From assembly GCA_036377075.1 (NCBI GenBank), contig DASUZB010000035.1, positions 1 through 35,286 of the forward strand: 35,286 nt of DNA, read 5' to 3'. This document shows positions 21,748 through 30,893 of this stretch, piece by piece. Source of the stretch: DASUZB01 sp036377075 (GTDB lineage Bacteria > Actinomycetota > CALGFH01). How positions within the stretch are numbered: the stretch's first letter is position 1; each line of letters opens with the position of its first letter. The notes under the pieces were generated by a model, which saw nothing but the letters and a program-made list of their open reading frames with translations, was not told the DNA's origin and searched no databases. A program made the position numbers and the translations under genes.

Positions 21748-23787
21748 CTAGGTGGCGCGGAAGACGAGGAAGGCGACGATCAGCACGGCGCCGCCGAGCA
21801 CGCCGACGGCGTACGTCCGGACCAGGCCGGTCTGCAGGCCGCGGCCGCGCCGGGCGGCGGCGCCGATCAGCTCGGCGAGGCCGTTGACGACACCGTCGAC
21901 CACGCGGCGGTCGAACAGGTCGGCCAGCCTGGCGACGGCCCCGTCCAAGCGGACGGTGACCTGCTCGTAGGCCTCGTCGACGTACAGCCCCCTGGCCAGC
22001 GCCCGCCAGGCGGCGGCACGGCGGCGGCGCTGCTCCAGCCAGTCGACCCTGCCCGAGAGGTAGAGCCACCAGGCCACCGCGAGGCCGCCGGCGGCGACCA
22101 GGGTGGCCACCGCCGAGAGCAGGAACGCCTGGGCGAAGCCCTCCTCCTCGAGCGGGGCGGGGAGCCGGCCGACCAGCACCGGCTCCAGGACGCGGGCAAA
22201 CGGCCCGTCCGACAGGCCGCCGCCGGTGAGCAGCAGGCCGGCCACCAGCGCGCCCGCTCCCAGCACGACCAGGGGGACGGTCATCACCGAGGGCGACTCG
22301 TGCGGGTGGCGACCCTCCGGCCAGCGCGGCTCGCCGAGGAAGGTGAGGAACACCAGGCGCGACATGTAGAAGGCGGTCAGCCCGGCGGTGACCACCAGCA
22401 CCACCCAGGCGAACAGGCCAACGCCGCCGTGGCTGAAGGCGGCGGCGAGCACCTGGTCCTTGGAGTAGAAGCCGGCGGTCAGCGGGAAGCCGATGATCGC
22501 CAGCCACGCCGCCACCGTGGTCCACCAGGTGAGCGGCATCGCCTGCCGCAGCCCGCCGAAGTGCTTCACGTCGGTGTCGTCGCCGTTGGCGTGCATCACC
22601 GAGCCGGCCCCGAGGAACAGCTGCGCCTTGAAGAAGGCGTGGGTGACCAGGTGGAACAGGCCAGCCGCGTAGCCGACCGGCCCCAGCCCGACGCCGACGA
22701 ACATGTAGCCGAGCTGCGACACGGTGGAGTACGCCAGGATCTTCTTCAGGTCGTCCTGGCCGATGGCGATCACCGCGGCCAGCAGCGCGGTGAGCGCGCC
22801 GACGACCACCACCACGGTTCCGGCCGTCTTGGACGCCTCGAACAGCACGTGGGTGCGGGCGACCAGGAAGACGCCGGCGGTGACCATGGTGGCCGCGTGG
22901 ATCAGGGCGGACACCGGGGTGGGGCCGGCCATCGCGTCGGGCAGCCAGACGTACAGCGGGATCTGGGCGCTCTTGCCGGCGCAGGCGAGGAACAGCAGCA
23001 GCGCCACGGCGGTGGCGGCGCCGGCGCCGAGGCCGGGGATGGTGACCGAGCCGAGGTGCGCGACGCCGCCGGCGACGCTCACCGAGCGCTGCGCCCGGCC
23101 GAGCACGTCGTCGAAGTCGAGGCTGCCGAGCCGCTGGAAGACCAGGAACATGGCGAGCAGGAAGCCGACGTCGCCGATGCGGTTGGCGAGGAACGCCTTC
23201 TTGGCCGCCGGCGGCGCCCACACCTCCTCGGTCTCGTCCGGGACGCCGGGGTCGATCCGCCCGCCCGGCTGCACCACCGGCAGGGGGCGGTTGAACCAGA
23301 ACCCGATCAGCAGGTACGAGCAGACCCCGACGCCCTCCCAGCCGAGGAACATCACCAGGAAGTTCTGGGCGAGCACCAGCGTGAGCATGGCCGCCACGAA
23401 CAGGTTCAGGTAGGCGAAGAAGGTGGCGACGCGCTCGTCGCCGGCCATGTAGCCGACCGAGTAGAGGTGGATCAGGGCGGAGACCCCGGTGACCACCAGG
23501 GCCATGACCGCCGAGAGCTGGTCGAAGCGCAGGTCGAAGGCGACCCGCAGGTCGCCGACGCTGAGCCACTCGTAGCCGCGCAGCACCACCGTGCGCGCGT
23601 CGGCCGCGCCGCCGAGCAGCGTGGAGAACGCCGCGACCGCGATCACGAACGACGCCGCCACCAGCGCCGTCCCGAGCCAGCCGGCCGCCTTTCCGAGGCG
23701 GCGCCCCACCAGGATGTTGACGGCGAAGCCCGCCGCCGGCAGCAGCGGCAGCAGCGGGACCAGGCGGAGCGAACCGTGGGGGGTCAG
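21748..23787 (-). CDS. nuoL: NuoL, antiporter-like subunit of main complex I (start uncertain, possibly CTG)
   Basis: The distal antiporter-like subunit. Conserved marks are FLGWEGVGVCSYLLIG with the TM5 glutamate, GKSAQIPLYVWLPDAMAGPT, SALIHAATMVTAGVFLV, QDDLKKILAYSTVSQLGYM and TAGFYSKDQVLAA with the Lys-Asp pair. The long C-terminal lateral helix region (GLYVDEAYEQVTVRLDG) is present. The first ATG/GTG/TTG in frame is GTG 23709 (653 residues). The codons before it, back to CTG 23787, read LVPLLPLLPAAGFAVNILVG, a typical NuoL first helix, with AAGGGG about ten bases before the CTG. I therefore place the start at CTG 23787 (679 residues). A GTGA overlap with the nuoK stop exists one frame off, so a missing base is an alternative. 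Confidence 0.93.
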   Translation of the reverse strand: MTPHGSLRLVPLLPLLPAAGFAVNILVGRRLGKAAGWLGTALVAASFVIAVAAFSTLLGGAADARTVVLRGYEWLSVGDLRVAFDLRFDQLSAVMALVVTGVSALIHLYSVGYMAGDERVATFFAYLNLFVAAMLTLVLAQNFLVMFLGWEGVGVCSYLLIGFWFNRPLPVVQPGGRIDPGVPDETEEVWAPPAAKKAFLANRIGDVGFLLAMFLVFQRLGSLDFDDVLGRAQRSVSVAGGVAHLGSVTIPGLGAGAATAVALLLFLACAGKSAQIPLYVWLPDAMAGPTPVSALIHAATMVTAGVFLVARTHVLFEASKTAGTVVVVVGALTALLAAVIAIGQDDLKKILAYSTVSQLGYMFVGVGLGPVGYAAGLFHLVTHAFFKAQLFLGAGSVMHANGDDTDVKHFGGLRQAMPLTWWTTVAAWLAIIGFPLTAGFYSKDQVLAAAFSHGGVGLFAWVVLVVTAGLTAFYMSRLVFLTFLGEPRWPEGRHPHESPSVMTVPLVVLGAGALVAGLLLTGGGLSDGPFARVLEPVLVGRLPAPLEEEGFAQAFLLSAVATLVAAGGLAVAWWLYLSGRVDWLEQRRRRAAAWRALARGLYVDEAYEQVTVRLDGAVARLADLFDRRVVDGVVNGLAELIGAAARRGRGLQTGLVRTYAVGVLGGAVLIVAFLVFRAT

Positions 23788-23794
23788 GGCACCG

Positions 23795-24100
23795 TCACCC
23801 CTTGAGCAGGTTGACGTCGTCGACGCTGGCCGACGCGCGCTTGCGGAAGATGGCCACCAGGATGCCGAGGCCGACGACCACCTCGGCGGCGGCGACCACC
23901 ATGACGAAGAAGGCGAGGATCTGGCCGTCGAGGCTGCCGGCGGCGCGGGCGAAGGCGAGGAACGACAGGTTCACCGCGTTGAGCATCAGCTCGACGCACA
24001 TGAACACCACGATGGCGTTGCGGCGGATCAGCACCCCGACCACGCCGATGGTGAACAGCAGCGCCGAGAGCAGCACGTAGGCGTTGGTCCCGACCTTCAT
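23795..24100 (-). CDS. nuoK: NuoK, small membrane subunit of main complex I
   Basis: A 101-residue protein with three transmembrane helices. Signatures are RRNAIVVFMCVELMLNAVNL with the TM2 glutamate, VMVVAAAEVVVGLGILVAIF with the TM3 glutamate, and the end DDVNLLKG. The start ATG 24100 overlaps the nuoJ stop (ATGA), a coupled start. It is the paralogue of the protein at 1117-1422, with the same length and motifs. Confidence 0.97.
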   Translation of the reverse strand: MKVGTNAYVLLSALLFTIGVVGVLIRRNAIVVFMCVELMLNAVNLSFLAFARAAGSLDGQILAFFVMVVAAAEVVVGLGILVAIFRKRASASVDDVNLLKG

Positions 24101-24636
24101 GGGCGCCGCTTCCCCAGCACCAGGGCGCCGACCGCCGCCACCACCAGCAGCAGGCCGACCGCCTCGAAGGCGAACACGTAGCGGGTGAACAGCAGCCGCC
24201 CGATCGCCTGCACGTTGCCGCCCTGGTTGGCGGCGGCGAGGCTGCCGGCGCCACCGCCGCCGAGCCCGCCGTTGGCCAGGGCGAAGCCGACGACGCCGAG
24301 CAGCAGGAGGCCGAGCACGCCGGCGGTGATCCGCTGGCCGGGGATCGTCTCCACCAGCACGTCCTCGCTGCCGACGCCGAGCAGCATCAGCACGAACAGG
24401 AACAGGACCATGATCGCGCCGGCGTACACGATCACCTGCACCGCGGCGATGAACTGCGCCTCGAGCAGCACGTAGAAGCCGGCCAGGCAGAAGAAGTTGA
24501 CCACCAGCATCAACGCCGCGTAGACCGCGTTGCGGCTCAGCACCATGCCGATCGCCGCGACGACGCTGAGCACGGCGAGGGGCACGAAGGTGAAGAGCTC
24601 GGCCCGCTCGCTCGCGGTGACGGCCAGGACGGTCAC
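24097..24636 (-). CDS. nuoJ: NuoJ, membrane subunit of main complex I
   Basis: A 179-residue hydrophobic subunit with five helices. Family marks are LSRNAVYAALMLVVNFFCLA, followed by FIAAVQVIVYAGAIMVLFLF. A Gly-rich loop (GGLGGGGAG) lies before the last helix. The C-terminal FEAVGLLLVVAAVGALVLGKRR is typical. GTG 24636 overlaps the nuoI stop (GTGA); the frame upstream is nuoI out of frame. Confidence 0.95.
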   Translation of the reverse strand: MTVLAVTASERAELFTFVPLAVLSVVAAIGMVLSRNAVYAALMLVVNFFCLAGFYVLLEAQFIAAVQVIVYAGAIMVLFLFVLMLLGVGSEDVLVETIPGQRITAGVLGLLLLGVVGFALANGGLGGGGAGSLAAANQGGNVQAIGRLLFTRYVFAFEAVGLLLVVAAVGALVLGKRRP

Positions 24637-25232
24637 TTGGGCGTGACCTCCTCGGTCGGCAGCTCGCGGTCGCCCTGGCGGGACTCCTGGGCGCGCTGCA
24701 ACGCCCAGACCGGCTCGCTGGACTCCTGCGACAGCGACGCCTGGGGGCCGTAGCGGCCGATCGTCGGCGGCCCGTCGACCGCGTCGGTGTGCGGCGGCGG
24801 CTTGACCCCCGCCGGCACCGGCGCGAGCAGGTCCGGCTTGTCGTACACCAGGTCCTGGCGGGTGTCGGCCGAGAGCTCGTACTCGTTGGTCATGGTGAGG
24901 GCGCGGGTCGGGCAGGCCTCGATGCAGAGCCCGCAGAAGATGCAGCGGTTGTAGTTGATCTGGTAGATGGCGGCGTAGCGCTCGCCGACCGAGTAGCGCG
25001 CGTCCGGGGTGTTGTCGGCGCCCTGGACGTAGATGGCGTCGGCGGGGCAGGCGTAGGCGCACAGCTCGCAGCCGATGCAGCGCTCCAGCCCGTCGTCGTA
25101 GCGGTTGAGCTGGTGGCGGCCGTGGAAGCGCGCCGCCACCTGGCGCTTGACCTCCGGGTACTGCACGGTGTTGGGCTTGCGGAACATGCTCCGGAAGGTC
25201 ACCGACAGACCCTTGAGCAGTTCGCCGGGCAT
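24633..25232 (-). CDS. nuoI: NuoI, 2x[4Fe-4S] subunit of main complex I
   Basis: A 199-residue ferredoxin-type subunit carrying clusters N6a and N6b. The ligand sets are CIGCELCAYACP and CIFCGLCIEACP, both complete. The N-terminal LLKGLSVTFRSMFRKPNTVQYPE is the usual membrane-surface helix. The C-terminal 80 residues are hydrophilic and moderately longer than in E. coli. The start could be GTG 25235 (GTGA overlap with the nuoH stop) or ATG 25232 (TGATG); the two differ by one residue. I give the ATG. It lacks the long Ala/Pro tail of its paralogue at 1928-2809. Confidence 0.96.
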   Translation of the reverse strand: MPGELLKGLSVTFRSMFRKPNTVQYPEVKRQVAARFHGRHQLNRYDDGLERCIGCELCAYACPADAIYVQGADNTPDARYSVGERYAAIYQINYNRCIFCGLCIEACPTRALTMTNEYELSADTRQDLVYDKPDLLAPVPAGVKPPPHTDAVDGPPTIGRYGPQASLSQESSEPVWALQRAQESRQGDRELPTEEVTPK

Positions 25233-26386
25233 CACGATGGCGACCCTCCCGGTGCGGTGGGCTCAGGCTCGGACTCGGACTCGGGCTTCGAGGTCGGCAG
25301 GAGCGTCGACAGCAGCAGCAGGGCGGCCACCACGCCGATGCCGACGTAGAGGGTGCGGCGGCTGATCGCGCCCACGTTCACGGTGAGCACCACGCCGGTG
25401 ACCAGGACCCAGACGAGCGCGACCGGGATGAGGTACTTCCAGCCGATCGCCATCAGCCGGTCGAAGCGCAGCCGCGGCAGCGTCGCCCGCAGCCAGACGA
25501 ACAGGAAGATGAACAGGTAGATCTTGGCGACGAACCAGAGGATCGGCCACAGCCACGGCAGGAAGCCGTGCACCACCGGGCCGTCGGGGCCGCCGAGGAA
25601 CAGGGTGGTGGCCACCGCCGAGACGGTGATGACGTTGAGGTACTCGGCCAGGAAGAACAGGGCGAACTTCACCCCCGAGTACTCGGTGTGGTAGCCGCCG
25701 ACCAGCTCCGACTCGGCCTCGGGCAGGTCGAACGGGGCGCGGTTGGTCTCGGCGATGCCGGCCAGCAGGAAGACCAGGAACATCGGCAGCTGCGGCACCA
25801 CGTACCAGCGTGGGATGAAGCCGACGATCGGGTCGCCGTGCTGCGCCGCCACGATGCCGGCGGCCGAGAGGGTGCCCGCGTACATCAGCACGCCGACGAT
25901 CGACAGGCCCTGGGCGATCTCGTAGCTGATCATCTGGGCGCTGGAGCGCACCCCGCCGAGCAGCGGGTAGTTCGACCCGGAGGACCAGCCGGCCAGCACG
26001 ATGCCGTACACCTGCAGGCTCGACATCGCCAGCACGAACAGGATGCCGACGTTGAGGTCGGTGAGCTGGGCGCGCTCGCTGCCGAAATGGTCGCCGAAGG
26101 GCAGCACCGAGACCGACAGGAAGGCCGGCACCATCATCAGCACCGGCGCCAGCGGGTAGAGGATGCGGTCGGCGCTGGTGGGCCGCACGTCCTCCTTGAA
26201 GAACAGCTTGATGCCGTCGGCGAGGCTCTGCAGTATCCCGAACGGGCCGACCCGGTTGGGGCCGATGCGGGTCTGCATGAACGCCACCACGCGCCGCTCG
26301 AGCCAGATGATGAACAGCACCGACAGCATCAGGAAGGCGAACACGCCGACGACCTTGACGACGATGATGAACAGGTCCCAGATCAC
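25232..26386 (-). CDS. nuoH: NuoH, quinone-site membrane subunit of main complex I
   Basis: A 384-residue membrane subunit of the quinone chamber and E-channel. Clear motifs are IIWLERRVVAFMQTRIGPNR, LADGIKLFFKED, AETNRAPFDLPEAESELVGG and HTEYSGVKFALFFLAEY, with all acidic loop residues kept. The last 60 residues include an extra hydrophobic helix and an acidic tail (ESESEPEPT), a little beyond the E. coli end. GTG 26386 overlaps the nuoG stop (GTGA) and begins the first helix directly; the open frame upstream is nuoG read out of frame. Confidence 0.95.
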   Translation of the reverse strand: MIWDLFIIVVKVVGVFAFLMLSVLFIIWLERRVVAFMQTRIGPNRVGPFGILQSLADGIKLFFKEDVRPTSADRILYPLAPVLMMVPAFLSVSVLPFGDHFGSERAQLTDLNVGILFVLAMSSLQVYGIVLAGWSSGSNYPLLGGVRSSAQMISYEIAQGLSIVGVLMYAGTLSAAGIVAAQHGDPIVGFIPRWYVVPQLPMFLVFLLAGIAETNRAPFDLPEAESELVGGYHTEYSGVKFALFFLAEYLNVITVSAVATTLFLGGPDGPVVHGFLPWLWPILWFVAKIYLFIFLFVWLRATLPRLRFDRLMAIGWKYLIPVALVWVLVTGVVLTVNVGAISRRTLYVGIGVVAALLLLSTLLPTSKPESESEPEPTAPGGSPS

Positions 26387-28791
26387 GCCGCCACCTCCCC
26401 GGCGGCCCGCAGGGCCACGCGGCGGGCGGGGGCCGAGCCCAGCAGCGCCCCGAGGGCCAGGTCGGGCTGGTTGCTCGGCACGAACACGCAGCCGGGGGCG
26501 ATCCCGGCGGAGCGCCGCACGGGCAGCTCCGCGCCGGCGCCGTCGCCGAAGTCGAGGCTGGCGCGGCCCCCGTCGGCGAGCCCGAGGCGCTCGGCGTCGT
26601 CCGGGTGCAGCTCGCAGAAGGCCGCCTCGGTCTCGCGGTTGAGGTCGGCCGCCCGGGCCAGCATGGAGGCGCCGTCCAGCAGCAGCGGGTAGGTCACCAG
26701 GAGGAGCCCGTCCTCCGGCCCGACCGGCTCGACGGACTCGGCCTGGGGGACCTTGGCCAACGGAGCGGAGGCGTCGGGCCGGGCGCGCCAGCGCGCCGTC
26801 TCGGCCACCACCGCGTCGAGGTTGCCGATGCCCAGGTCGAGCCCCAGCCGCACGGAGAGCTGGTCGGCCAGCTCCCAGACGGTCTGGGCGGCGCCGCCGA
26901 CGCCGACGGCGTGCCGCGTCCCCTGGACGCGGCCCTCCCAGTCGGTGAAGGTGCCGTCGGTCTCGGCGTGGACGACCCCGGGCAGGAGGACCTCCGCGTG
27001 CCTGGTGGTCTCGTTCAGCTCGTGGTCGACGGCGATCACGAAGGCGTTGGCGAGGGCGCGCTCGACCAGCTCGCGGGGGCCGTGGTCGCGGACCAGGTCG
27101 ACCCCGGCGAGGACCAGCAGGCCGAGCTCGCCGTCGGCGGCGGCGCGCAGCATGCCGGGGGCGTCCAGGCCGGGCTCGGCCGGCAGCTCGGCGCCCCAGG
27201 CCTCGCCCAGCTCGCGCCTGGCGCCGTCGTCGTCCACGCGGCGGCCGCCGGGGAGCAGGTCGGGCCTGGCGCCGGCGTCGAGCGCGCCGCGGTCCCCCGC
27301 CCGCCGCGGCACCCAGGCGAGGCGCCCGCCGAGGGTGCCGGCCAGCCTGGCGGCACCGGCGAGGCCGCCGCCCGCGGCGGCGCGCCAGCCGGCGAGCACC
27401 ACCACGTCGCCCTTGCGCTCCTTGGTCGCCGCGCGCAGCCGCTTGCCGGCGTCGCCCTGTCCCTTGCCGAGGCGCTCGAGGGCGGCGGCCTGCCCGCCCG
27501 GCGCGGTGGGGACCACGGTGGCGAACTCGGCGAGGCGGCCGGCGCGCGCGCCGACGGCGAGGACCGGCACGCCCTTGCGCAGGGCGGCGGCGCGCAGGCG
27601 CAGGAACAGGATCGGCGACTCCTCGTGCGGGTCGAGGTCGACCACCACCACCGCCGCGGCGGCGTCGAGGTCGGCGTAGGTCGGGCCGAAGGTGCCGGCC
27701 AGCGTGCCGGTGACCGCGGTCTCGGCGGCGCTCCCCGGCCAGCTGCGGGCGTCCACGTTGTTGCTGCGCAGCGTGACCCGGGCGAGCTTCTGCATGGCGT
27801 AGGCGTCCTGGTCGGTGAGGTGCCCGCCGACCAGCACGCCGGCACCGCGCCCACGCCCCGCCCTGATCGCGTCCGCGGCGCGCCGCAGCGCCTCCGACCA
27901 GGAGGCGGTGCGCAGCCTGCCGCCCTCGGCGACGTGCGGCGTCAGCACCCGCTCGGGGCTCTGCGCGTAGGCGAAGCCGTAGCGGCCCCGGTCGCAGTTC
28001 CAGGCCTGGTTGACCTCGTCGTTGTCGCGGGCGAGCTGGCGGGTGACCAGGCCGCGGCGCGCGTCGATGCGCAGGTTGCAGCCGGAGGCGCAGTGGTTGC
28101 AGACCGCGTCGGTCGAGGTCAGGTCGAACGGCCGCGCCTGGAAGCGGTAGGAGGGCGAGGTCAGCGCGCCGACCGGGCAGATCTGCACCACGTTGCCGGA
28201 GAAGTGGCTCTGGTAGGGCTCCTCCTCGTAGATCGCCACCTGCTCGAGCGCGCCGCGCTCGAACAGCTCGATGAACGGGTCGCCGGCGACCTCGGCGGAG
28301 AAGCGGGTGCAGCGGGCGCACAGCACGCAGCGCTCCCGGTCGAGCAGGACCGTCTCGGAGATCTTGATCGGCTTCTCGTAGCGCCGCTTGGTCTCGGTGA
28401 AGCGCGTCTCCCCCGGCCCGTGGGCGAGCGTCTGGTCCTGCAGCGGGCATTCCCCGCCCTTGTCGCACATGGGGCAGTCGAGCGGGTGGTTGATCAGCAG
28501 GAACTCCAGCGTGCTCTCCTGCCCGGCCCTGGCGACCTCGGAGATCTCCTGGGTCTTGACCACCATCCCGTCGGTCACCGTGGTGGTGCAGGCGGTCAGT
28601 GGCTTGCGCTGGCCCTCGACCTCGACCAGGCACTGCCGGCAGGCGCCCAGGGGCGCCAGCAGGCGGTGGTCGCAGAACCGGGGGATCACGATCCCGATCT
28701 GCTCGGCGGCCCGGATGACCAGGGTGCCGGGGGCCACCTCGAGCTCGTTGCCGTCGATGGTGACCTTCACGGTGGTCGGCTGGTCGGGCAT
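26383..28791 (-). CDS. nuoG: NuoG, iron-sulfur and molybdopterin-type subunit of main complex I
   Basis: An 802-residue NADH-module subunit. Ligands are visible for all clusters: [2Fe-2S] N1b C40, C51, C54, C68; N5 H102, C106, C109, C115 (NHPLDCPMCDKGGECPLQ); N4 C155, C158, C161, C205 (ERCVLCARCTRF); and the off-path N7 set C231, C234, C238, C266. The N7 set is missing in many complex I enzymes but present here. The remaining part is a molybdopterin-oxidoreductase-like domain without cofactor function in complex I; it is Ala-rich and divergent, ending with a MopB C-terminal-like beta domain. The start is ATG 28791, with GGGAGAGGAG upstream and 23 bases after nuoF. There is no copy in the second cluster. 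Confidence 0.95.
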   Translation of the reverse strand: MPDQPTTVKVTIDGNELEVAPGTLVIRAAEQIGIVIPRFCDHRLLAPLGACRQCLVEVEGQRKPLTACTTTVTDGMVVKTQEISEVARAGQESTLEFLLINHPLDCPMCDKGGECPLQDQTLAHGPGETRFTETKRRYEKPIKISETVLLDRERCVLCARCTRFSAEVAGDPFIELFERGALEQVAIYEEEPYQSHFSGNVVQICPVGALTSPSYRFQARPFDLTSTDAVCNHCASGCNLRIDARRGLVTRQLARDNDEVNQAWNCDRGRYGFAYAQSPERVLTPHVAEGGRLRTASWSEALRRAADAIRAGRGRGAGVLVGGHLTDQDAYAMQKLARVTLRSNNVDARSWPGSAAETAVTGTLAGTFGPTYADLDAAAAVVVVDLDPHEESPILFLRLRAAALRKGVPVLAVGARAGRLAEFATVVPTAPGGQAAALERLGKGQGDAGKRLRAATKERKGDVVVLAGWRAAAGGGLAGAARLAGTLGGRLAWVPRRAGDRGALDAGARPDLLPGGRRVDDDGARRELGEAWGAELPAEPGLDAPGMLRAAADGELGLLVLAGVDLVRDHGPRELVERALANAFVIAVDHELNETTRHAEVLLPGVVHAETDGTFTDWEGRVQGTRHAVGVGGAAQTVWELADQLSVRLGLDLGIGNLDAVVAETARWRARPDASAPLAKVPQAESVEPVGPEDGLLLVTYPLLLDGASMLARAADLNRETEAAFCELHPDDAERLGLADGGRASLDFGDGAGAELPVRRSAGIAPGCVFVPSNQPDLALGALLGSAPARRVALRAAGEVAA

Positions 28792-28814
28792 GGACTCCTC
28801 TCCCAGGACCCTTG

Positions 28815-30113
28815 CTAGTGGTCGGCGCCGACGGCCACCCGGCCGCCCTCGAAGGGGCAGCCGTGGCCGCTGACGTGCTGGCTGAACTCGTCACGGAAGT
28901 ACTTCAGGGCCGAGACGATCGGGCTGGTCGCGCCGTCGCCGAGGGCGCAGAAGGAGCGGCCGAAGATCCCGTCGCAGATGTCCTTGAGGGTGTCGAGGTC
29001 CTCGTCGCGGCCCTGCCCGCGCTCCAGGCGCATGAGGATCTTGCGCATCCAGTCGGTGCCCTCGCGGCAGGGGGTGCACTTGCCGCAGGACTCGTGGGCG
29101 TAGAACTCGGTGAAGTTGAGGCAGGCGCGCACCATGCAGACGTCGGTCGACATGACGATCACCGCGGCGGTGCCGAGCAGGCTGCCGGCGCCGGCGATGC
29201 CCTCGAAGTCCATCGCGACGTCGAGGTGGTCGGCGGTCAGCATCGGGGTGGACGAGCCGCCGGGGGTCCACGCCTTGAGCGTCTTGCCCTCGAGCATGCC
29301 GCCGGCCGCCTCCAGGATCACCTCGCGCGCCGGCACCCCGAGGGGGAACTCGAAGTTGCCCGGGTTGCGCACGTCGCCGGAGACGCTGAACAGCTTCGGC
29401 CCCGGCGAGCGCTCGCTGCCCATCGAGCGGAACCAGTCGACGCCCTTGCGGAAGATCCACGGCACGGTCGCGATGGTCTCGACGTTGTTGACCGTGGTCG
29501 GCGCCCGGTAGAGGCCCTCGACGGCGGGGAACGGCGGGCGCAGCTTCGGCTGGCCGCGCTCGCCCTCGAGCGAGGAGAGCAGGGCGGTCTCCTCGCCGCA
29601 GATGTAGGCGCCGGCGCCGCGGTGCAGCACCACGTCGAGGTCGAAGCCGGAGCCCTTGACGTCGCGGCCGATCAGGCCGCGGTCGTAGGCCTCGGCGAGG
29701 GCGGCCTCCAGGCGGCGGCCGGCGAAGCCGCACTCGCCGCGCAGGTAGATGAAGGCCTGGTTGCAGCCGATCGCGTAGGCCGAGACGATCACGCCCTCCA
29801 CCAGCGCGTGCGGGTCGCGCTCCAGCAGCTCCATGTCCTTGAAGGTGCCCGGCTCGCTCTCGTCGGCGTTGACCACCAGGTAGGTCGGCTTGCCGGTGCC
29901 CTTGGCCAGGAAGCCCCACTTCATCCCGGTGGGGAAGCCGGCGCCGCCGCGGCCCCGCAGCCCCGAGTCCTTGACCAGCTGCACCAGGTCGGCCGGGCTC
30001 TGCGCGAAGGCGGCGTCGAGGCTGGCGTAGCCGTCCAGGTCCAGGTAGCGGCCGATCTCGTGCGCCCGCCCGTCCTTCCAGCGGCTGGTGAGCACCTCGA
30101 CCTGGGCGGTCAC
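28815..30113 (-). CDS. nuoF: NuoF, FMN- and NADH-binding subunit of main complex I
   Basis: A 432-residue entry-point subunit that oxidises NADH by FMN and passes electrons to cluster N3. Motifs are LRGRGGAGFPTGMKW (52-66, FMN/NADH loop), VVNADESEPGTFKDM, GAGAYICGEETALLSSLEG (167-185), and the N3 ligands C343, C346, C349 in ESCGKCTPCREGT with C389 in FCALGD. The length is usual. GTG 30113 overlaps the nuoE stop (GTGA); the frame upstream of it is nuoE read in another frame. It is the only NuoF in the window. Confidence 0.97.
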   Translation of the reverse strand: MTAQVEVLTSRWKDGRAHEIGRYLDLDGYASLDAAFAQSPADLVQLVKDSGLRGRGGAGFPTGMKWGFLAKGTGKPTYLVVNADESEPGTFKDMELLERDPHALVEGVIVSAYAIGCNQAFIYLRGECGFAGRRLEAALAEAYDRGLIGRDVKGSGFDLDVVLHRGAGAYICGEETALLSSLEGERGQPKLRPPFPAVEGLYRAPTTVNNVETIATVPWIFRKGVDWFRSMGSERSPGPKLFSVSGDVRNPGNFEFPLGVPAREVILEAAGGMLEGKTLKAWTPGGSSTPMLTADHLDVAMDFEGIAGAGSLLGTAAVIVMSTDVCMVRACLNFTEFYAHESCGKCTPCREGTDWMRKILMRLERGQGRDEDLDTLKDICDGIFGRSFCALGDGATSPIVSALKYFRDEFSQHVSGHGCPFEGGRVAVGADH

Positions 30114-30853
30114 GGCGCCTCCCCCTCGTCCCCTTCGGGGCTGGTGCCGCCGTGGTCGACGCCGGTGCGCAGCTCCTCGACCGGGCGGGTGGTCGGGTCC
30201 TCGGTGAGGCTCGGCGCCGGCGACTGCGCCGGGAACGCGGTCGGCACGGCGGCGACCTCGCCGGGCCTGCGCTCGGCCAGCTCGGGCGGGGGCTCGCCGA
30301 GGCCGGCGAGGCGCCAGTGCAGCGCGGCGGTTGACGGCTCGGTGACCGCGCCCTCGGCGGCGAGGGTCGGCGGCGGCAGCTCCCCGGCGAGCAGCCGCTC
30401 GGTCAGCTCCAGCGCCTGCTCGCGGGTGATGCGCTCGTAGTTCTCCGTGTTGACCTGGAGCACCGGGGCGCCGTCGCAGGCGGCGAGGCACTCGACCTCC
30501 TCGACGGTCACCATGCCGGAGGCGTCGGTCCCGCCGAGCGGGACGTCGAGGCGCTCGCAGAGCGCCTGGGCGATCTCCCTGGCGCCGCGCAGCTCGCAGG
30601 AGAGCGTGCGGCAGACCGAGACCAGGTAGCGGCCGACCGGCCGGCGACGGAACATGGTGTAGAAGGTGGCGACGGCGCCCACCTCCGCCTTGGTCACGTC
30701 GAGCAGCTCGGCGACCTGCGCCACCCCCGCCGGGGAGACGTAGCCGTCCTCCGCCTGGACCAGGAACAGCAGCGGCAGCATGGCCGAGCGCCGCTCCGGG
30801 TAGCGGGCGATCAGCTCCTCGACGCGGGCCAAGGTCCGTTCGGTCAGCGGCAC
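30110..30853 (-). CDS. nuoE: NuoE, [2Fe-2S] subunit of main complex I with extended C-terminus
   Basis: A thioredoxin-like [2Fe-2S] subunit holding cluster N1a next to FMN. The ligands are C81 and C86 (SVCRTLSCELRG) and C122 and C126 (EVECLAACDGAPVLQVN). The core ends near residue 158. The protein continues to 247 residues with a Pro/Glu/Thr-rich tail of about 85 residues, beyond the usual 160-180. The start GTG 30853 has AAGGAGA about twelve bases upstream, a rather long spacing. The gap to nuoD is 40 bases, and the stop overlaps nuoF. Confidence 0.94.
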   Translation of the reverse strand: MPLTERTLARVEELIARYPERRSAMLPLLFLVQAEDGYVSPAGVAQVAELLDVTKAEVGAVATFYTMFRRRPVGRYLVSVCRTLSCELRGAREIAQALCERLDVPLGGTDASGMVTVEEVECLAACDGAPVLQVNTENYERITREQALELTERLLAGELPPPTLAAEGAVTEPSTAALHWRLAGLGEPPPELAERRPGEVAAVPTAFPAQSPAPSLTEDPTTRPVEELRTGVDHGGTSPEGDEGEAP

Positions 30854-30893
30854 GGCGGCGGAGGTCTCCTTGTCGTTGGTCGTCGGGGGCGGC

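Noticed and set aside
26605..28818. Plus-strand open frame opposite nuoG
   Set aside because: nuoG has all iron-sulfur ligands on the minus strand. The plus frame has no recognisable domain and lacks a ribosome site.
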